Below, in pieces: positions 1-9,309 of a stretch of 64,000 nt of DNA. The notes under the pieces were generated by a model, which was not told the DNA's origin, did not search any database, and worked only from the letters and a program-made list of their open reading frames with translations. The position numbers and the translations under genes were made by a program. Source of the stretch: SLRI01 sp964460465 (lineage in GTDB: Bacteria > Pseudomonadota > Alphaproteobacteria > Geminicoccales > Geminicoccaceae); NCBI GenBank assembly GCA_964460465.1, contig CAYWSB010000001.1, positions 62,001 through 126,000 on the forward strand, read 5' to 3'. Numbering within the stretch: the first letter of the stretch is position 1; every line of letters begins with the position of its first letter.

Positions 1-1500
1 CTGTCGCTTGCCGGGGTGACCGCCCTGCTCTCGACGGTGATGAACAACGTGGGTGCGCTGGCGCTCACCATGCCGGTCGCCATGCAGACGGCAGCACGCA
101 CCGACCGCTCGCCGTCGCTGCTGCTGATGCCGATCTCCTTCGCGGCCCTCCTGGGCGGGCTCGTCACACTGATCGGCACGCCGCCCAACATCATCGCCGC
201 CAGCTACCGCCAGGGGCAGACCGGCGAGGCGTTCCACATGTTCGACTTCACCTGGGTGGGGCTGCCGGTGGCGGTGGTGGGCGTCGTGTTCATCGCCACC
301 ATCGGCTGGCGCTTCCTGCCCCGGGACCGGCGCCGCGCTCCAGGGCTCGAGGACTTCTTCCACATCGGCGACTACGTGACCGAGATCCGGGTGGCCGAGA
401 AGAATCCGCTCCTGGGCCGGAGCATCGGTTCGGTCGCCGACACCTTCGCCTCTCTCGACGTGGCGATCCTCGGCCTCTTGCGCAACGAGCGGCGCGTGCC
501 CAACGTGCCGCGCCGCTTCCAGCTCATGGCCGGCGACGTGCTGATCGTCGAGGCCTCGCCCGCCAACCTGCCCAAGCTCGTCGAGCGCTTCCAGTTGACG
601 CTCGGTGGCGAGAGTGCGGCCCCTGTAAGTCTCTTGAGCAATGAGGACGTGCGCCTCGCCGAGGTGGTCATCAAGCCGGGCTCGGAGCTCGACGGCCGCT
701 CGGAGGGCCGCTCGCGGCTGGCCCAGCAGTTCAACGTCAACCTCCTGGCGGTGGCGCGCGAGGGCAGCCCGACCCGCGACCGGCTGGACCGCATCGTGCT
801 CCGGGCGGGCGACGTCCTTTTGCTGCAGGGCGAGATCGCGCGGCTGGCCGAGGTGACCCGGCTGCTCGGCTGCCTGCCCTTGGCCGAGCGCCGGCTCCAG
901 GTCGGGCAGAGCAAGCGGGCCCTGCCGACGCTCATGATCTTCGCCGCGGCCATCCTCGCGACCTCGGTCGGCCTCCTGCCCCTGCCGATCGCCCTGGGCT
1001 GTGCCGTCGTCGCGATGCTCGTGATCGGCGTGATTCCGCTGCGCGAGCTCTACGATGCCATCGACTGGCCGGTCATCATCCTGCTCGCCTCGATGATCCC
1101 GATCGGCGACGCGCTGCAGACGACCGGGCTCACCGGTGTCATCGCCACGACCATCGCCGCCCAGTCGGCGGCGCACGGGGCGGTGGCGGCGCTGCTGATC
1201 GTCTTTGTCTTCACCATGCTGGCAACCGACATCCTCAACAATGCCGCCACCGTGGTCATCATGGCGCCGATCGGGATCGGGGTGGCCCAGGTGCTGGGGG
1301 TCAATCCCGACACCTTCCTCATGGCCGTGGCGATCGGCGGCTCGTGCGCGTTCCTCACCCCGATCGGCCACCAGAACAACACGCTGGTCATGGGCCCGGG
1401 CGGCTACGTGTTCGCCGACTACTGGCGCATGGGCCTGCCGCTGCAGGTGATCATCGTCGCCACCGCGATGCCGCTGCTGCTGCTCTTCTGGCCGCTCTGA
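1..1500 (+). CDS. SLC13/DASS-type permease with RCK_C domains (5' end outside window)
   Basis: The frame is open from base 1, so the N-terminus lies upstream of the window. The visible ~499 residues show SLC13/ArsB-type membrane segments, including the family motif IGTPPNIIAA near the start. Two TrkA-C (RCK_C) ligand-binding domains follow in the central cytoplasmic loop (roughly residues 120-290, e.g. RSIGSV and VVIKPGSELDGRS). A second membrane half has a matching signature (LTPIGHQNNTLVMGPGGY). This layout is typical of sodium-coupled anion or carboxylate transporters of the inner membrane. The substrate (dicarboxylate, sulfate or other) cannot be told from sequence. It converges on ackA with a 26-bp gap. 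Confidence 0.85.
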   Translation: MSLAGVTALLSTVMNNVGALALTMPVAMQTAARTDRSPSLLLMPISFAALLGGLVTLIGTPPNIIAASYRQGQTGEAFHMFDFTWVGLPVAVVGVVFIATIGWRFLPRDRRRAPGLEDFFHIGDYVTEIRVAEKNPLLGRSIGSVADTFASLDVAILGLLRNERRVPNVPRRFQLMAGDVLIVEASPANLPKLVERFQLTLGGESAAPVSLLSNEDVRLAEVVIKPGSELDGRSEGRSRLAQQFNVNLLAVAREGSPTRDRLDRIVLRAGDVLLLQGEIARLAEVTRLLGCLPLAERRLQVGQSKRALPTLMIFAAAILATSVGLLPLPIALGCAVVAMLVIGVIPLRELYDAIDWPVIILLASMIPIGDALQTTGLTGVIATTIAAQSAAHGAVAALLIVFVFTMLATDILNNAATVVIMAPIGIGVAQVLGVNPDTFLMAVAIGGSCAFLTPIGHQNNTLVMGPGGYVFADYWRMGLPLQVIIVATAMPLLLLFWPL

Positions 1501-1526
1501 GGCTCTGAGCCCGGCCGCAGCAAGGC

Positions 1527-2720
1527 TCAGCCGGCGAGCAGGGCGCGCGTGTGCCGGGCGATGACACCTTCCTCGTCGGTCGGGACGACGAGCACGGCGA
1601 CCCTGGAGGCGGGGGTGGAGACGATCTCGGCATGCGCCGCGTTGGCAGCGGGATCGAGCTCGACGCCGAGCCAGGCGAGGCCCGCCGCGATGTCCTGCCG
1701 GAGCCCGGCCGCGTTCTCGCCGATGCCGGCGGTGAAGACCAGCGCGTCGATGCCGCCCATGCCAGCGGCGAGGCCGCCGATCTCGCGCAGCGCCCGGTGG
1801 GTGAAATACGCCATGGCCTCCCGGGCCGCTGTGGTGCCTGCCGCTTCGAGGCGGCGCCAGTCGCCGCTGACGCCCGAGAGCCCGAGCAGGCCCGATTCCT
1901 GGTAGAGCAGGGTCGCGATCGCGTCGCTCGTCATGCCGCGGGCGTCGAGGAGGTACAGGATCACGCCCGGGTCGAGCTGGCCCGTGCGCGTGCCCATCGG
2001 CATGCCGTCGACGGCGGTGAAGCCCATGGTCGAGCCCATGGCCCGGCCGTCGCGGATCGCGCAGAGGCTGGCACCGTTGCCGAGATGCGCCACCACCACC
2101 CGGCCCTTGGCGAGCCCGGGATGCACCTCGGCGAGGTAGCCGCTGACATAGTCGTAGGAGAGACCGTGGAAGCCGTAGCGGCGCACGCCCTCGTCGTAGT
2201 AGTGGCGCGGCAGGGCGAAGGTGTCGGCCACCCAGGGCTGGCGCCGATGGAAGGCGGTGTCGAAGCAGGCGACCTGCACTGCTTCCGGGAACGCCCCCTT
2301 CGCCGCCCGCACGCCCGCGAGGTTGTGCGGCTGGTGCAGGGGGGCGAGCGGGACGAAGCGTTCGAGCCGGTCCAGGAGCGCGTCGTCGAGGACCATGGGC
2401 AGGGCGAAGTCGGGGCCGCCGTGCACCACCCGGTGGCCGACCGCCCGGATCGCCAGCGCCGGGTCGAAGTCGGCGATGAAGCCGAGCAGTGCCGCGAGGG
2501 CGCGATCGTGCGGGTTGCCCGCCGTCCCGAGCTCGGCCGCCGCGTCACGGGCGACCCTGCCGTCGGGTGTCCTCGCCTTGAAGTGCGGCGCATCGCCGAT
2601 GCCGTCGATCTGGCCACGCACCCGCTCGCCGCCCGCCCGCGCACCCGCCGCCGCCTCGACCGCGTAGATCGCGAACTTGATCGACGACGAGCCGGCGTTG
2701 AGGACCAGAATCGCGTCCAT
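1527..2720 (-). CDS. ackA: acetate kinase
   Basis: 397 aa, close to the usual ~400 for AckA. The N-terminus ILVLNAGSSSIKF is the phosphate-binding signature of the ASKHA fold. Downstream are the second acetokinase signature (RYGFHGLSY), HLGNGAS, and FTAGIGENA. The enzyme interconverts acetate plus ATP and acetyl phosphate in the cytoplasm. I chose the ATG at 2720 because GGAG lies 6 nt upstream; an ATG six codons earlier has no good site. No phosphotransacetylase gene is adjacent. With acs at 16.7 kb, the window carries both routes of acetate activation. Confidence 0.95.
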   Translation of the reverse strand: MDAILVLNAGSSSIKFAIYAVEAAAGARAGGERVRGQIDGIGDAPHFKARTPDGRVARDAAAELGTAGNPHDRALAALLGFIADFDPALAIRAVGHRVVHGGPDFALPMVLDDALLDRLERFVPLAPLHQPHNLAGVRAAKGAFPEAVQVACFDTAFHRRQPWVADTFALPRHYYDEGVRRYGFHGLSYDYVSGYLAEVHPGLAKGRVVVAHLGNGASLCAIRDGRAMGSTMGFTAVDGMPMGTRTGQLDPGVILYLLDARGMTSDAIATLLYQESGLLGLSGVSGDWRRLEAAGTTAAREAMAYFTHRALREIGGLAAGMGGIDALVFTAGIGENAAGLRQDIAAGLAWLGVELDPAANAAHAEIVSTPASRVAVLVVPTDEEGVIARHTRALLAG

Positions 2721-2828
2721 GCTATTGCTCCAGCGCATCGCGGTTGAACAGTCGGCACGAAGGGTCGAGCAGCGGCATCTGGTTGGGGATGCGACACCCT
2801 GTAGCAGCCGGCACCGGAGGCAGGCGGC

Positions 2829-4304
2829 TCAGTTCACCGCGTCGCGCAGCGGCTCGCGTTCGGCGAGGATGGCGTCGCCGAGCTGGTAGGCGAGCCAGTA
2901 CTTGTTGACGTCGGTGACGTAGCGGACGGTCTCGCTGCCGAGCCGGGCCTGGGCGGCGCGCTCGACGTTGAAGAACCAGCGGTCGGGGTCGAGGCCGAGC
3001 TCGTCCCGGGTCATCGCCCTGAGCTCGCGCAGCCGCCCGGGCCCCGCATTGTAGGCGGCGAGCATGAAATGCTGGCGGACCTGGTCGTCGAGGCCGTTCT
3101 CGGCACCCAGCACCCGGTCGCGGAGATAGGCCAGGTAGCGCACCCCGGCCTCGATATTCGCCTCGACCGGGGCCGGGTCCTCGATGCCGACATAGGCGGC
3201 GGTGGTGGGCAGGAGCTGCATGAGGCCAACCGCGCCGCGCGGGCTCCGGGCCTCGGGATCGAGCCGGCTCTCCTGGAACGCCACGGCGGCGACCAGGCGC
3301 CAGTCGAGGCCGTGCGCCGCGGCGTGGCGCTCGAACAGCTCGCGGTAGCGGACGAGGTCGTCGAGTCCGCGGGCGGCCAGCGGGTTGTCGATGAAGCGCT
3401 GGCCGTCGTAGTAGCGCTTGAAGAGGACGTTGCCGGTCAGCGTGCCGCGCCGCACGGTCTCGAGAAAGGCATCGACCTCGGCCGCGAGTTCGGGCGCGTC
3501 GTCGCGGATCGCCCAGGCGATGGTGCCGCCTTCCGCCACGGCGAGGTCGTCCCCGATGCGGATGCCGGGCAGCACCCCGGCCCAGAGCTCGGCCACGTGC
3601 CGGTCGGCCACGGTGTACTGGATGATCCCGGCGTGGGTCATCTCCAGCAGGTCCTCCGTGACCAGCTCGGGTGCCGCCTCGACGATCTCCACGGGCTTGA
3701 GACCCTGCGCCTCGAGCCTGGTGTTGAGCGCCTCGAGGCTGCCTACGTAGGAGCTGCCGCGCAGCACCACGACGCGGCGGCCGGCGAGGTCGGTCAGGCT
3801 CTCGAGCGGCGGGGCGCGGACATGCGTCACGACCAGCTCGGCCACGTCCTCGATGTAGGGATGGCTGAAGCGCACGCTTGCGGCGCGCTCGGGCGTGACG
3901 GTGAGCCCGCCTGCCGCGATGTCGCCGATACCCTGGGCGAGCAGCGGGACCAGCTGGTTGAAGCGGGTCGGCACGTAGATCGCCTGGACCAGCGGGTCAC
4001 CCCGGCGGCGCTGCTCGTTCAGGTGTTGCTCGAAGGCGCGCACCAGCTCGAACTCGAAGCCCATCGGCTGGCCGTTGCGGATGAAGAAGCGGGTGCGGTC
4101 GTAGGGGATGAGGACGGTGACGAAGCGGATGGCCTGACCCTCGCGGGCGCTCGCCATCAGGAGGGCGCGGTCGTGGTCGTAGATCACCCGGGAGAGCGGG
4201 TCGAGCACGACGGGCGGGGGGAACAGGCGGAACCAGATCATGCCGAGGCAGCCGACGACGATTAGCAGCACCGGCGGCAGGTAGAGCAGCTGGCTACGGC
4301 TCAA
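2829..4304 (-). CDS. MltF-like lytic transglycosylase with periplasmic solute-binding domain
   Basis: 491 aa. One N-terminal membrane segment (LLYLPPVLLIVVGCLGMIWF) is followed by a family-3 solute-binding domain (about residues 55-275, with PYIEDVAELVV). The C-terminal domain is a lysozyme-like SLT domain with the catalytic glutamate in AFQESRLDP, then GAVGLMQLLP and AAYNAGPGRL. This is the MltF domain order: cleavage of peptidoglycan with formation of 1,6-anhydromuramic acid, membrane-anchored on the periplasmic side. A TTG start at 4304 is preferred because GGAGGA lies 7 nt upstream; the frame is open for 29 more codons, but that stretch is Arg/Pro-rich and unlike protein. Confidence 0.85.
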   Translation of the reverse strand: MSRSQLLYLPPVLLIVVGCLGMIWFRLFPPPVVLDPLSRVIYDHDRALLMASAREGQAIRFVTVLIPYDRTRFFIRNGQPMGFEFELVRAFEQHLNEQRRRGDPLVQAIYVPTRFNQLVPLLAQGIGDIAAGGLTVTPERAASVRFSHPYIEDVAELVVTHVRAPPLESLTDLAGRRVVVLRGSSYVGSLEALNTRLEAQGLKPVEIVEAAPELVTEDLLEMTHAGIIQYTVADRHVAELWAGVLPGIRIGDDLAVAEGGTIAWAIRDDAPELAAEVDAFLETVRRGTLTGNVLFKRYYDGQRFIDNPLAARGLDDLVRYRELFERHAAAHGLDWRLVAAVAFQESRLDPEARSPRGAVGLMQLLPTTAAYVGIEDPAPVEANIEAGVRYLAYLRDRVLGAENGLDDQVRQHFMLAAYNAGPGRLRELRAMTRDELGLDPDRWFFNVERAAQARLGSETVRYVTDVNKYWLAYQLGDAILAEREPLRDAVN

Positions 4305-4534
4305 GCACTCGTCCTCCGATGCCGGGCAGGCCGGTGCACCACGCGACCGTGCGGGTCCGCAACGGCGGGTCGCACGGTAGGCGGACACCAAGACCTACTC
4401 GGATAGGTCCGGTCGCCGATCACGCTTTCTAGCACCGGCCGCGGAATGCTTGAAAGGTTTCCGGACACGCGCGCCGGGGTCGCCGCCGTCATTTACGACC
4501 GCATGGTGGCCGCCGCGCTGACGGAGGACGACGA

Positions 4535-4945
4535 ATGCGTTGCTCATCGGGAGCGTCGAAAACGGGGCGCGGCGTGGCGACGATGGTGATGCTCGCAGCT
4601 TGGCTCGGCGCGACTTCGGCGACCGCTCCGGCAGCTGCCCAGCAGCCGGCCGCCGGAGTGCAGCCGGAACCGCTGCCGGCAACGACCGCGCAGGCTGCAG
4701 AGCAGCCGTTGCCGCGCCCGGCACCGCCCGAAGTCCTGCGCGGCAGCGTCGCCGCAGCACCGGTGGTCGAGCCGGCGGCGGGGCCGGACGGGTCGCAGCT
4801 GGTCGGCGGCGAGCGCGTCTGGTTCGTCGATCGGGACAACCGCCGGCTGACCGGCTGTCGCCTGGTCAACACGGTCCAGGTCGGCGGTCAGGCGATCTGG
4901 TGCACCGAGCGCCGGCTGCCGCGGGGTGCCGTCGCCCGCGACTGA
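4535..4945 (+). CDS. small secreted protein of unknown function
   Basis: 136 aa; I recognise no family. The N-terminus has a basic stretch followed by VATMVMLAAWLGATSATAPA, which reads as a signal peptide cleaved near AAAQ. A Pro/Ala-rich linker follows, then a short C-terminal domain (ERVWFVDRDNRRLTGCRLVN ... IWCTERRLP) with two cysteines that could form a disulfide in the periplasm. GGAGG lies 7 nt upstream of the ATG. It points away from the transglycosylase and toward the wall hydrolase, so a role in the envelope is plausible from context only. Confidence 0.6.
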   Translation: MRCSSGASKTGRGVATMVMLAAWLGATSATAPAAAQQPAAGVQPEPLPATTAQAAEQPLPRPAPPEVLRGSVAAAPVVEPAAGPDGSQLVGGERVWFVDRDNRRLTGCRLVNTVQVGGQAIWCTERRLPRGAVARD

Positions 4946-4979
4946 ACCGTCCCCGCCACCGCTGCCGGCACAGGGGCCC

Positions 4980-5522
4980 CTAGTTCAAACGGTAGAAGTG
5001 ATGGTTGCCGAGGGTCACCGTGCGGGTCGCCCCACGGCGGAGCCAGCCCGGCGTGCGCCGGAAGGTCTCGTGGAAGACGACCGCTCCGCCGGTCGGGTCG
5101 GCTGGCCTAGCCTCGCTCAGCATCAGGTCGGCCACCTCCTGCGCCATCTGCCACTTGTCCATCTCGCTGGGCGTGTCGGACCTGCCGTCGCAGGTCCAGC
5201 CCCATTGGCAGCCCCGCCGCGTCGGCTCGTTGATGACCGCAGTGACGCTGTCGGGGAAGGCATCGGACTGGATCCTGTTGAGGACCACCCAGGCCACGGC
5301 GATCATGCCATCGCGACCCTCCGAGCGGGCCTCGTGATAGAGGTTCAGGGCGAAGAGCTCGCGCTCGGCGGCACCAGTCGCGGGGGCCGCCGTCGCGGTC
5401 GGGGCCACGGCAGCCGGTGCCGGCGGCGCCGTCGCTTCCTGCGCGTGGCCGGCCAGGGCCAAGCCGAGGACGAGGCCGGCGACTAGGGCCGACCCTCCGG
5501 ACTTGCATGAGACGGGGCGCAT
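4980..5522 (-). CDS. SleB-family cell wall hydrolase
   Basis: 180 aa with a signal peptide (ALVAGLVLGLALAGHAQ), an Ala/Pro linker, and a Hydrolase_2 (SleB/CwlJ) domain: LNLYHEARSEGRDGM with the likely catalytic Glu, AVAWVVLNR, and the CQWGWTCDG segment. The family hydrolyses the glycan backbone of peptidoglycan; proteobacterial members are periplasmic. AAGGAAAGAGG directly upstream of the ATG is a strong ribosome site. It is the second murein-cleaving enzyme in this stretch, after the MltF-like protein. The 3' end sits 34 bp from the small secreted gene, which converges on it. Confidence 0.85.
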   Translation of the reverse strand: MRPVSCKSGGSALVAGLVLGLALAGHAQEATAPPAPAAVAPTATAAPATGAAERELFALNLYHEARSEGRDGMIAVAWVVLNRIQSDAFPDSVTAVINEPTRRGCQWGWTCDGRSDTPSEMDKWQMAQEVADLMLSEARPADPTGGAVVFHETFRRTPGWLRRGATRTVTLGNHHFYRLN

Positions 5523-6142
5523 CCTCTTTCCTTCTATTGGTGATTGAGCCGAGTGCCAGACCCCACATCAGAGGCGGGTCGGCCAGCCGGTCGGACCACT
5601 CGCCGGGTATGCGCAGCTATCGAATCGCGGCAACGCCCGTCAACTGCGCCGACGACACGGTAGCCGTCACCGCCGCGCCACAGCCGCGGCGAAAACGTCG
5701 CAGGTTCTTTGCTGCACTGCACAAATTTCCATCTATGTGGGTGGTCAGCGCTCGCCGATAGCGCTATCGGTTCGCCGATCTGCCGCTGAGCTTCACCGGA
5801 ATCCTCAGTAGGTGTCTGTAACAAACTGCAACGCAACGTGATTCGTTCTTGTTGGTTGGGTGAAATAGGTAGAGGTCGGTCGAACCGCGTTAACCAACTT
5901 TGCGGCGCCAGAACCGTCCCGGCCACGGCGTGTTCGACAGGTTGGATCGTGGTTCAAGATTCGCGGCTCGCGCTGCCCCGCCACTCGCCGGCGGGCGGCA
6001 TTCGGGACCGCACGTGGCTTCGGGGCGAAAGCGGCGTACCGCGCGGGTCCGAAGAGGGTGGCGTGGGCAGCGACGGGTGCTGCAACCGCCCCCGGGTTGG
6101 ACGGGTTGGAAACGTCGAAACGGTGTCGAACGGAGTGCCTCT
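5523..6142. other. 620-bp divergent intergenic region
   Basis: No convincing gene is visible between the wall hydrolase and the ceramide cluster. A frame open from 5900 runs into the acyl-ACP synthetase, but its first 81 codons are Arg/Gly-rich without family similarity, so it is treated as leader. The region is richer in A+T than the surrounding genes. It holds a perfect 16-bp palindrome (5755-5770) and a TGCACTGCA-like repeat (TTTGCTGCACTGCACAAA, 5708-5725). Promoters for both flanking genes should lie here; I could not assign a clear -35/-10 pair. Confidence 0.5.
5755..5770. promoter_or_regulatory. perfect 16-bp palindrome, possible operator
   Basis: CCGATAGCGCTATCGG equals its own reverse complement. 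It lies between two divergent genes, about 230 bp before the wall hydrolase start and 370 bp before the acyl-ACP synthetase start. Such a site suits a dimeric regulator, but no T-rich tail or regulator gene supports a specific assignment. Confidence 0.35.
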
Positions 6143-7942
6143 ATGATCGAAGTCACGCCCACCGCCAATGCGCGACTGCCCCTGCGGGCCGGTGACTTCG
6201 CGACCCTGGCCGAGGGGCTCGACTACGCCGCGCGGGGTGAGACGGGGGTGAACTTCTTCTCCAGTCGCGGCTCGCTCGAGGCGGCGGTTCCCTACCGGAT
6301 CCTGCGCGAGACCGCCCGGTCGATCGCCCGTCGCCTCGCCGCCACCTCGCTGGAGCGTGGCGACAGGATCGGCATCATCGCCGAGACCTCGCCCGATTTC
6401 CTCGCCGTTTTCTTCGCCTGCCAGTATGCCGGCTTCGTCCCGGTACCGCTGCCGCTCAGCATCAATTTCGGCGGCAAGGACGCCTATGTCGAGCGGCTGC
6501 GCGGCATGCTGGCGGCCGCCGGTGCGAGGGCCGCGGTTGCCGGGCCTGAGTTGATCGCGATCCTGCGCGAGGCCACCGCCACGACTGCTGTCGATTTCAC
6601 GGCCACCGCCGACGAGATCCGCGACTGGCCGGCCACCGATCGGCCGCTACAACCGCTGGGCGCGGACGACGTCTGCTACATCCAGTACAGCTCGGGCAGC
6701 ACCAGCTTCCCGCGCGGTGTGCTCGTCACCCAGGCCGCACTGGCCGCCAATGCCCGGGCGATCGCGACCGACGGCCTGGACCTGCGCGCTGGCGACCGCT
6801 GCACGTCCTGGCTGCCGCTCTACCACGACATGGGCCTCGTCGGCTGCTGCCTGACGCCGGTCATGACGCAGATCTCGGTCGACTACCTGAGCACGACGGC
6901 ATTCGCCCGGCGGCCGCTGGTCTGGCTCGAGCTGATCTCGCGCATGGGCGGAACCATCTCGTTCGGCCCGACCTTCGGTTTCGAGCTCTGCGCCCGGCGG
7001 GCCGCCAACGGCACCGCGCGCGATCTCGACCTCAGCCGCTGGCGGGTCGCCGGCATCGGCGGCGAGATGATCCGGCCGCAGGCCCTGGCCGCGTTCGCCG
7101 ACACGTTCGAGCCGATGGGCTTCGACGCCCGCGCCTTCGTGCCGAGCTACGGCATGGCCGAGGCGACGCTCGCCGTCACCTTCAACCGACTCGGCCGCGG
7201 CGTGCGCGTCGACCGGGTGGCGCGTGGCGACACCTTCGAGCGCGATCATCTGGCCCTGCCGGCGGGCGAGAGCGTCGGCCCCTCCGGCAGCCGCAGCTTC
7301 GTTGTCTGCGGCGCCCCGATGCCGGGCTACGCTATCGAGATCCGTGACGAGGCGGGCACCATCCTGCCCGAGCGTCATGTGGGGCGCATCTGCATCAAGG
7401 GCCCGAGCCTGATGCAGGGCTACTTCCAGAATGCCGAGGCGACGGCCGCGGTGCTCAAGGGCGACGGCTGGCTCGACACCGGCGACATGGGCTACCTGCT
7501 CGGTGGCGAGCTGGTCGTCAGCGGCCGGACCAAGGACCTCATCATCGTCGGCGGCCGAAACATATGGCCGCAGGACATCGAGTGGGCGGTCGAGAAGCTG
7601 GATGGCGTGCGTGCCGGCGACGTGGCCGCCTTCTCGGTCGGCGACGACCACGACCGCGAGCGGCTGGTGGTGGTGGTCGAGTGCCGGCTGCAGCAGCCGG
7701 CCGAGCAGGCGCAGCTGCGCCGTCTCGTGGCCACGGTCGTCAATCGGCTGGCCGGCGTTGAGTGCGAAGTGGTTCTGGCGGCGCCGCGGTCGCTGACCTT
7801 CACGACCTCGGGCAAGCTGAGTCGGGCGACCGTCCGGGACCACTTCCAGCGGGGTGTCCTGCGCGACCTCGCGGCCACGGCCGACGAGCGGCAGGCACCC
7901 GCCGTGCTGCGTCCGACCCCGCTCCTCGCCGAGGCGAGCTGA
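6143..7942 (+). CDS. acsR: fatty acyl-ACP synthetase / fatty acyl-AMP ligase of ceramide synthesis
   Basis: 599 aa, ANL superfamily. The A3 loop is YSSGSTSFPRGVLVT, followed by PLYHDMGLVG and GPTFGFELCARR, typical of fatty acyl-AMP ligases rather than CoA ligases. Later motifs are SYGMAEATLAV, GWLDTGDMGYL and SGRTKDLIIVGGRN. The enzyme should activate a fatty acid and load it on the ACP encoded at 9016. In Caulobacter the homologous gene sits with an acyl carrier protein, a reductase and serine palmitoyltransferase and is needed for ceramide synthesis; the same four types occur here. ATG 6143 has GGAG 7 nt upstream; the symbol rests on this synteny. Confidence 0.85.
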   Translation: MIEVTPTANARLPLRAGDFATLAEGLDYAARGETGVNFFSSRGSLEAAVPYRILRETARSIARRLAATSLERGDRIGIIAETSPDFLAVFFACQYAGFVPVPLPLSINFGGKDAYVERLRGMLAAAGARAAVAGPELIAILREATATTAVDFTATADEIRDWPATDRPLQPLGADDVCYIQYSSGSTSFPRGVLVTQAALAANARAIATDGLDLRAGDRCTSWLPLYHDMGLVGCCLTPVMTQISVDYLSTTAFARRPLVWLELISRMGGTISFGPTFGFELCARRAANGTARDLDLSRWRVAGIGGEMIRPQALAAFADTFEPMGFDARAFVPSYGMAEATLAVTFNRLGRGVRVDRVARGDTFERDHLALPAGESVGPSGSRSFVVCGAPMPGYAIEIRDEAGTILPERHVGRICIKGPSLMQGYFQNAEATAAVLKGDGWLDTGDMGYLLGGELVVSGRTKDLIIVGGRNIWPQDIEWAVEKLDGVRAGDVAAFSVGDDHDRERLVVVVECRLQQPAEQAQLRRLVATVVNRLAGVECEVVLAAPRSLTFTTSGKLSRATVRDHFQRGVLRDLAATADERQAPAVLRPTPLLAEAS

Positions 7943-8027
7943 GCGCCGGCGCCGCCTGCTGCAGGCGACACCGGCCGGGAAGGCCAACGCAGCGGCGGTC
8001 GTGCCGTGCGGTGCAACGGAGAGGGTG

Positions 8028-8942
8028 GTGGCAGGGATCGTCGCCGTCACCGGTGTCACGGGCTTCGTCGGCCGGACCGTGGTCGCCGAGCTGGCGGCAG
8101 CCGGCTGGCCCTTGCGCGTGCTCTCGCGGCGCGGCACGATCGACCGAACGACGACCGTCCCGGGCGATCTGGACGACCCGCGCGCCCTGTCGGCGCTCGT
8201 CCGCGATGCCGCCCACGTCGTGCACTTGGCCGGGCTGGTCAAATCCGCGCGCCGGGAAGACTTCACCCGGGTCAATCTGGCCGGCACGGAGCGGCTGGTG
8301 CGGGCCATGGCGGGGGGGCCGGGGCGGCTGTTGCTGGTCTCCTCGCTGGCGGCACGTCAGCCCCAGCTCTCTGCCTATGCCGCGAGCAAGCGCGCTGCCG
8401 AGGATATCGCCCACGCCATCCTCGGCCCTGAGCGCGTCACCATCCTGCGCCCGCCTGCCGTCTATGGGCCCGGCGATCGGGCGACCCTGCCGATCTTCCG
8501 CCAGCTGGCAGGCGGCTTCCTCGTGGCCCCGGGGCCACGCGGCGCGCGATTCTCGCTGATCCACGTGGCCGATCTCGCGGCGCTGGTTGCCCGCCACCTG
8601 GACGGCAGCATGACCCTGCCGGCCCTTCTCGAGCCCGATGACGGACGGCCGTGCGGCTATGGCTGGGGGGACCTCGCGGCCGTGGCCTCTCGGACCACGG
8701 GGCGACGGGTGCGCCTGGCGCGGGTGCCGGTGCGGCTGCTCGAGATGCCGGCGCGGGCGGCCGATGCGCTGGCCCGGCGGTTCGGCCTCGACCTGCCACT
8801 CACTCGCGACAAGCTCGGCGAACTCGGGCACGGCCAGTGGGTCGCAGGGGGGCCGGCATTGCCGGATGCCGGTCCACGCATCACCTTCGATGAAGGGTTC
8901 GGGCCGACCCTCGACTGGTATCGCGAGGCCGGTTGGCTCTAG
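8028..8942 (+). CDS. cerR: NAD(P)-dependent epimerase/reductase, ceramide reductase type
   Basis: About 304 aa, extended short-chain dehydrogenase. The Rossmann motif is AVTGVTGFVGRTVV at the N-terminus, the catalytic pair is YAASK, and RPPAVYGPGD follows, as in the epimerase family. Caulobacter CerR, encoded between the SPT and acyl-ACP synthetase genes, is proposed to act on the oxidised sphingoid intermediate; the place in this cluster matches. GTG 8028 is preferred: GGAG lies 6 nt before it and the protein then begins just ahead of the Rossmann strand. GTG 8025 is an alternative, and the frame is open back to 7854, overlapping the synthetase. Confidence 0.8.
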   Translation: MAGIVAVTGVTGFVGRTVVAELAAAGWPLRVLSRRGTIDRTTTVPGDLDDPRALSALVRDAAHVVHLAGLVKSARREDFTRVNLAGTERLVRAMAGGPGRLLLVSSLAARQPQLSAYAASKRAAEDIAHAILGPERVTILRPPAVYGPGDRATLPIFRQLAGGFLVAPGPRGARFSLIHVADLAALVARHLDGSMTLPALLEPDDGRPCGYGWGDLAAVASRTTGRRVRLARVPVRLLEMPARAADALARRFGLDLPLTRDKLGELGHGQWVAGGPALPDAGPRITFDEGFGPTLDWYREAGWL

Positions 8943-9015
8943 TATGGCGCCGGCCCCGGCCAAGCGTCGCCGGGACGATGCTGGTCGATGGTTGGCGGGT
9001 GTGGGAGAACGCGGC

Positions 9016-9258
9016 GTGGTCGAAAAGATCGAGATGGAGATCATGGCGCTGATGCAGCGCTACAATCCCGAGGGCAAACCGATCGACCGGTCGACCGAGA
9101 TCAGCGCCGATCTCAACATCGATTCGGTGGCGGCCATGGACCTGATCATGGAGATCGAGGACAAGTTCGACATCGACATCCCCATGAACCAGGTGGGCGA
9201 GCTCAAGACCATCGGCGACCTGATCGACCTCGCGGCCGGGCAGGTGGCCAAGACCTGA
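9016..9258 (+). CDS. acpR: dedicated acyl carrier protein of the ceramide cluster
   Basis: 80 aa, the normal ACP size. Ser37 in LNIDSVAAMDL is the expected 4'-phosphopantetheine site, and the following helix is acidic (MEIEDKFDIDIP). It should carry the acyl chain delivered by the upstream ligase and present it to serine palmitoyltransferase, as its Caulobacter counterpart does. GTG at 9016 has GGAG 8 nt upstream; an earlier in-frame ATG (8944) would add an Arg/Ala-rich stretch not seen in ACPs. The next gene follows after 51 bp. Confidence 0.88.
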   Translation: MVEKIEMEIMALMQRYNPEGKPIDRSTEISADLNIDSVAAMDLIMEIEDKFDIDIPMNQVGELKTIGDLIDLAAGQVAKT

Positions 9259-9309
9259 GCCCGGGCAGAGCGATCGGACGGCGGGATTTCACCAGGAAGG
9301 CAGGGTGCC

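Noticed and set aside
1505..1530. Terminator between the permease and ackA
   Set aside because: A 7-bp stem with a 12-nt loop is present but there is no T-run and it overlaps the ackA stop codon.
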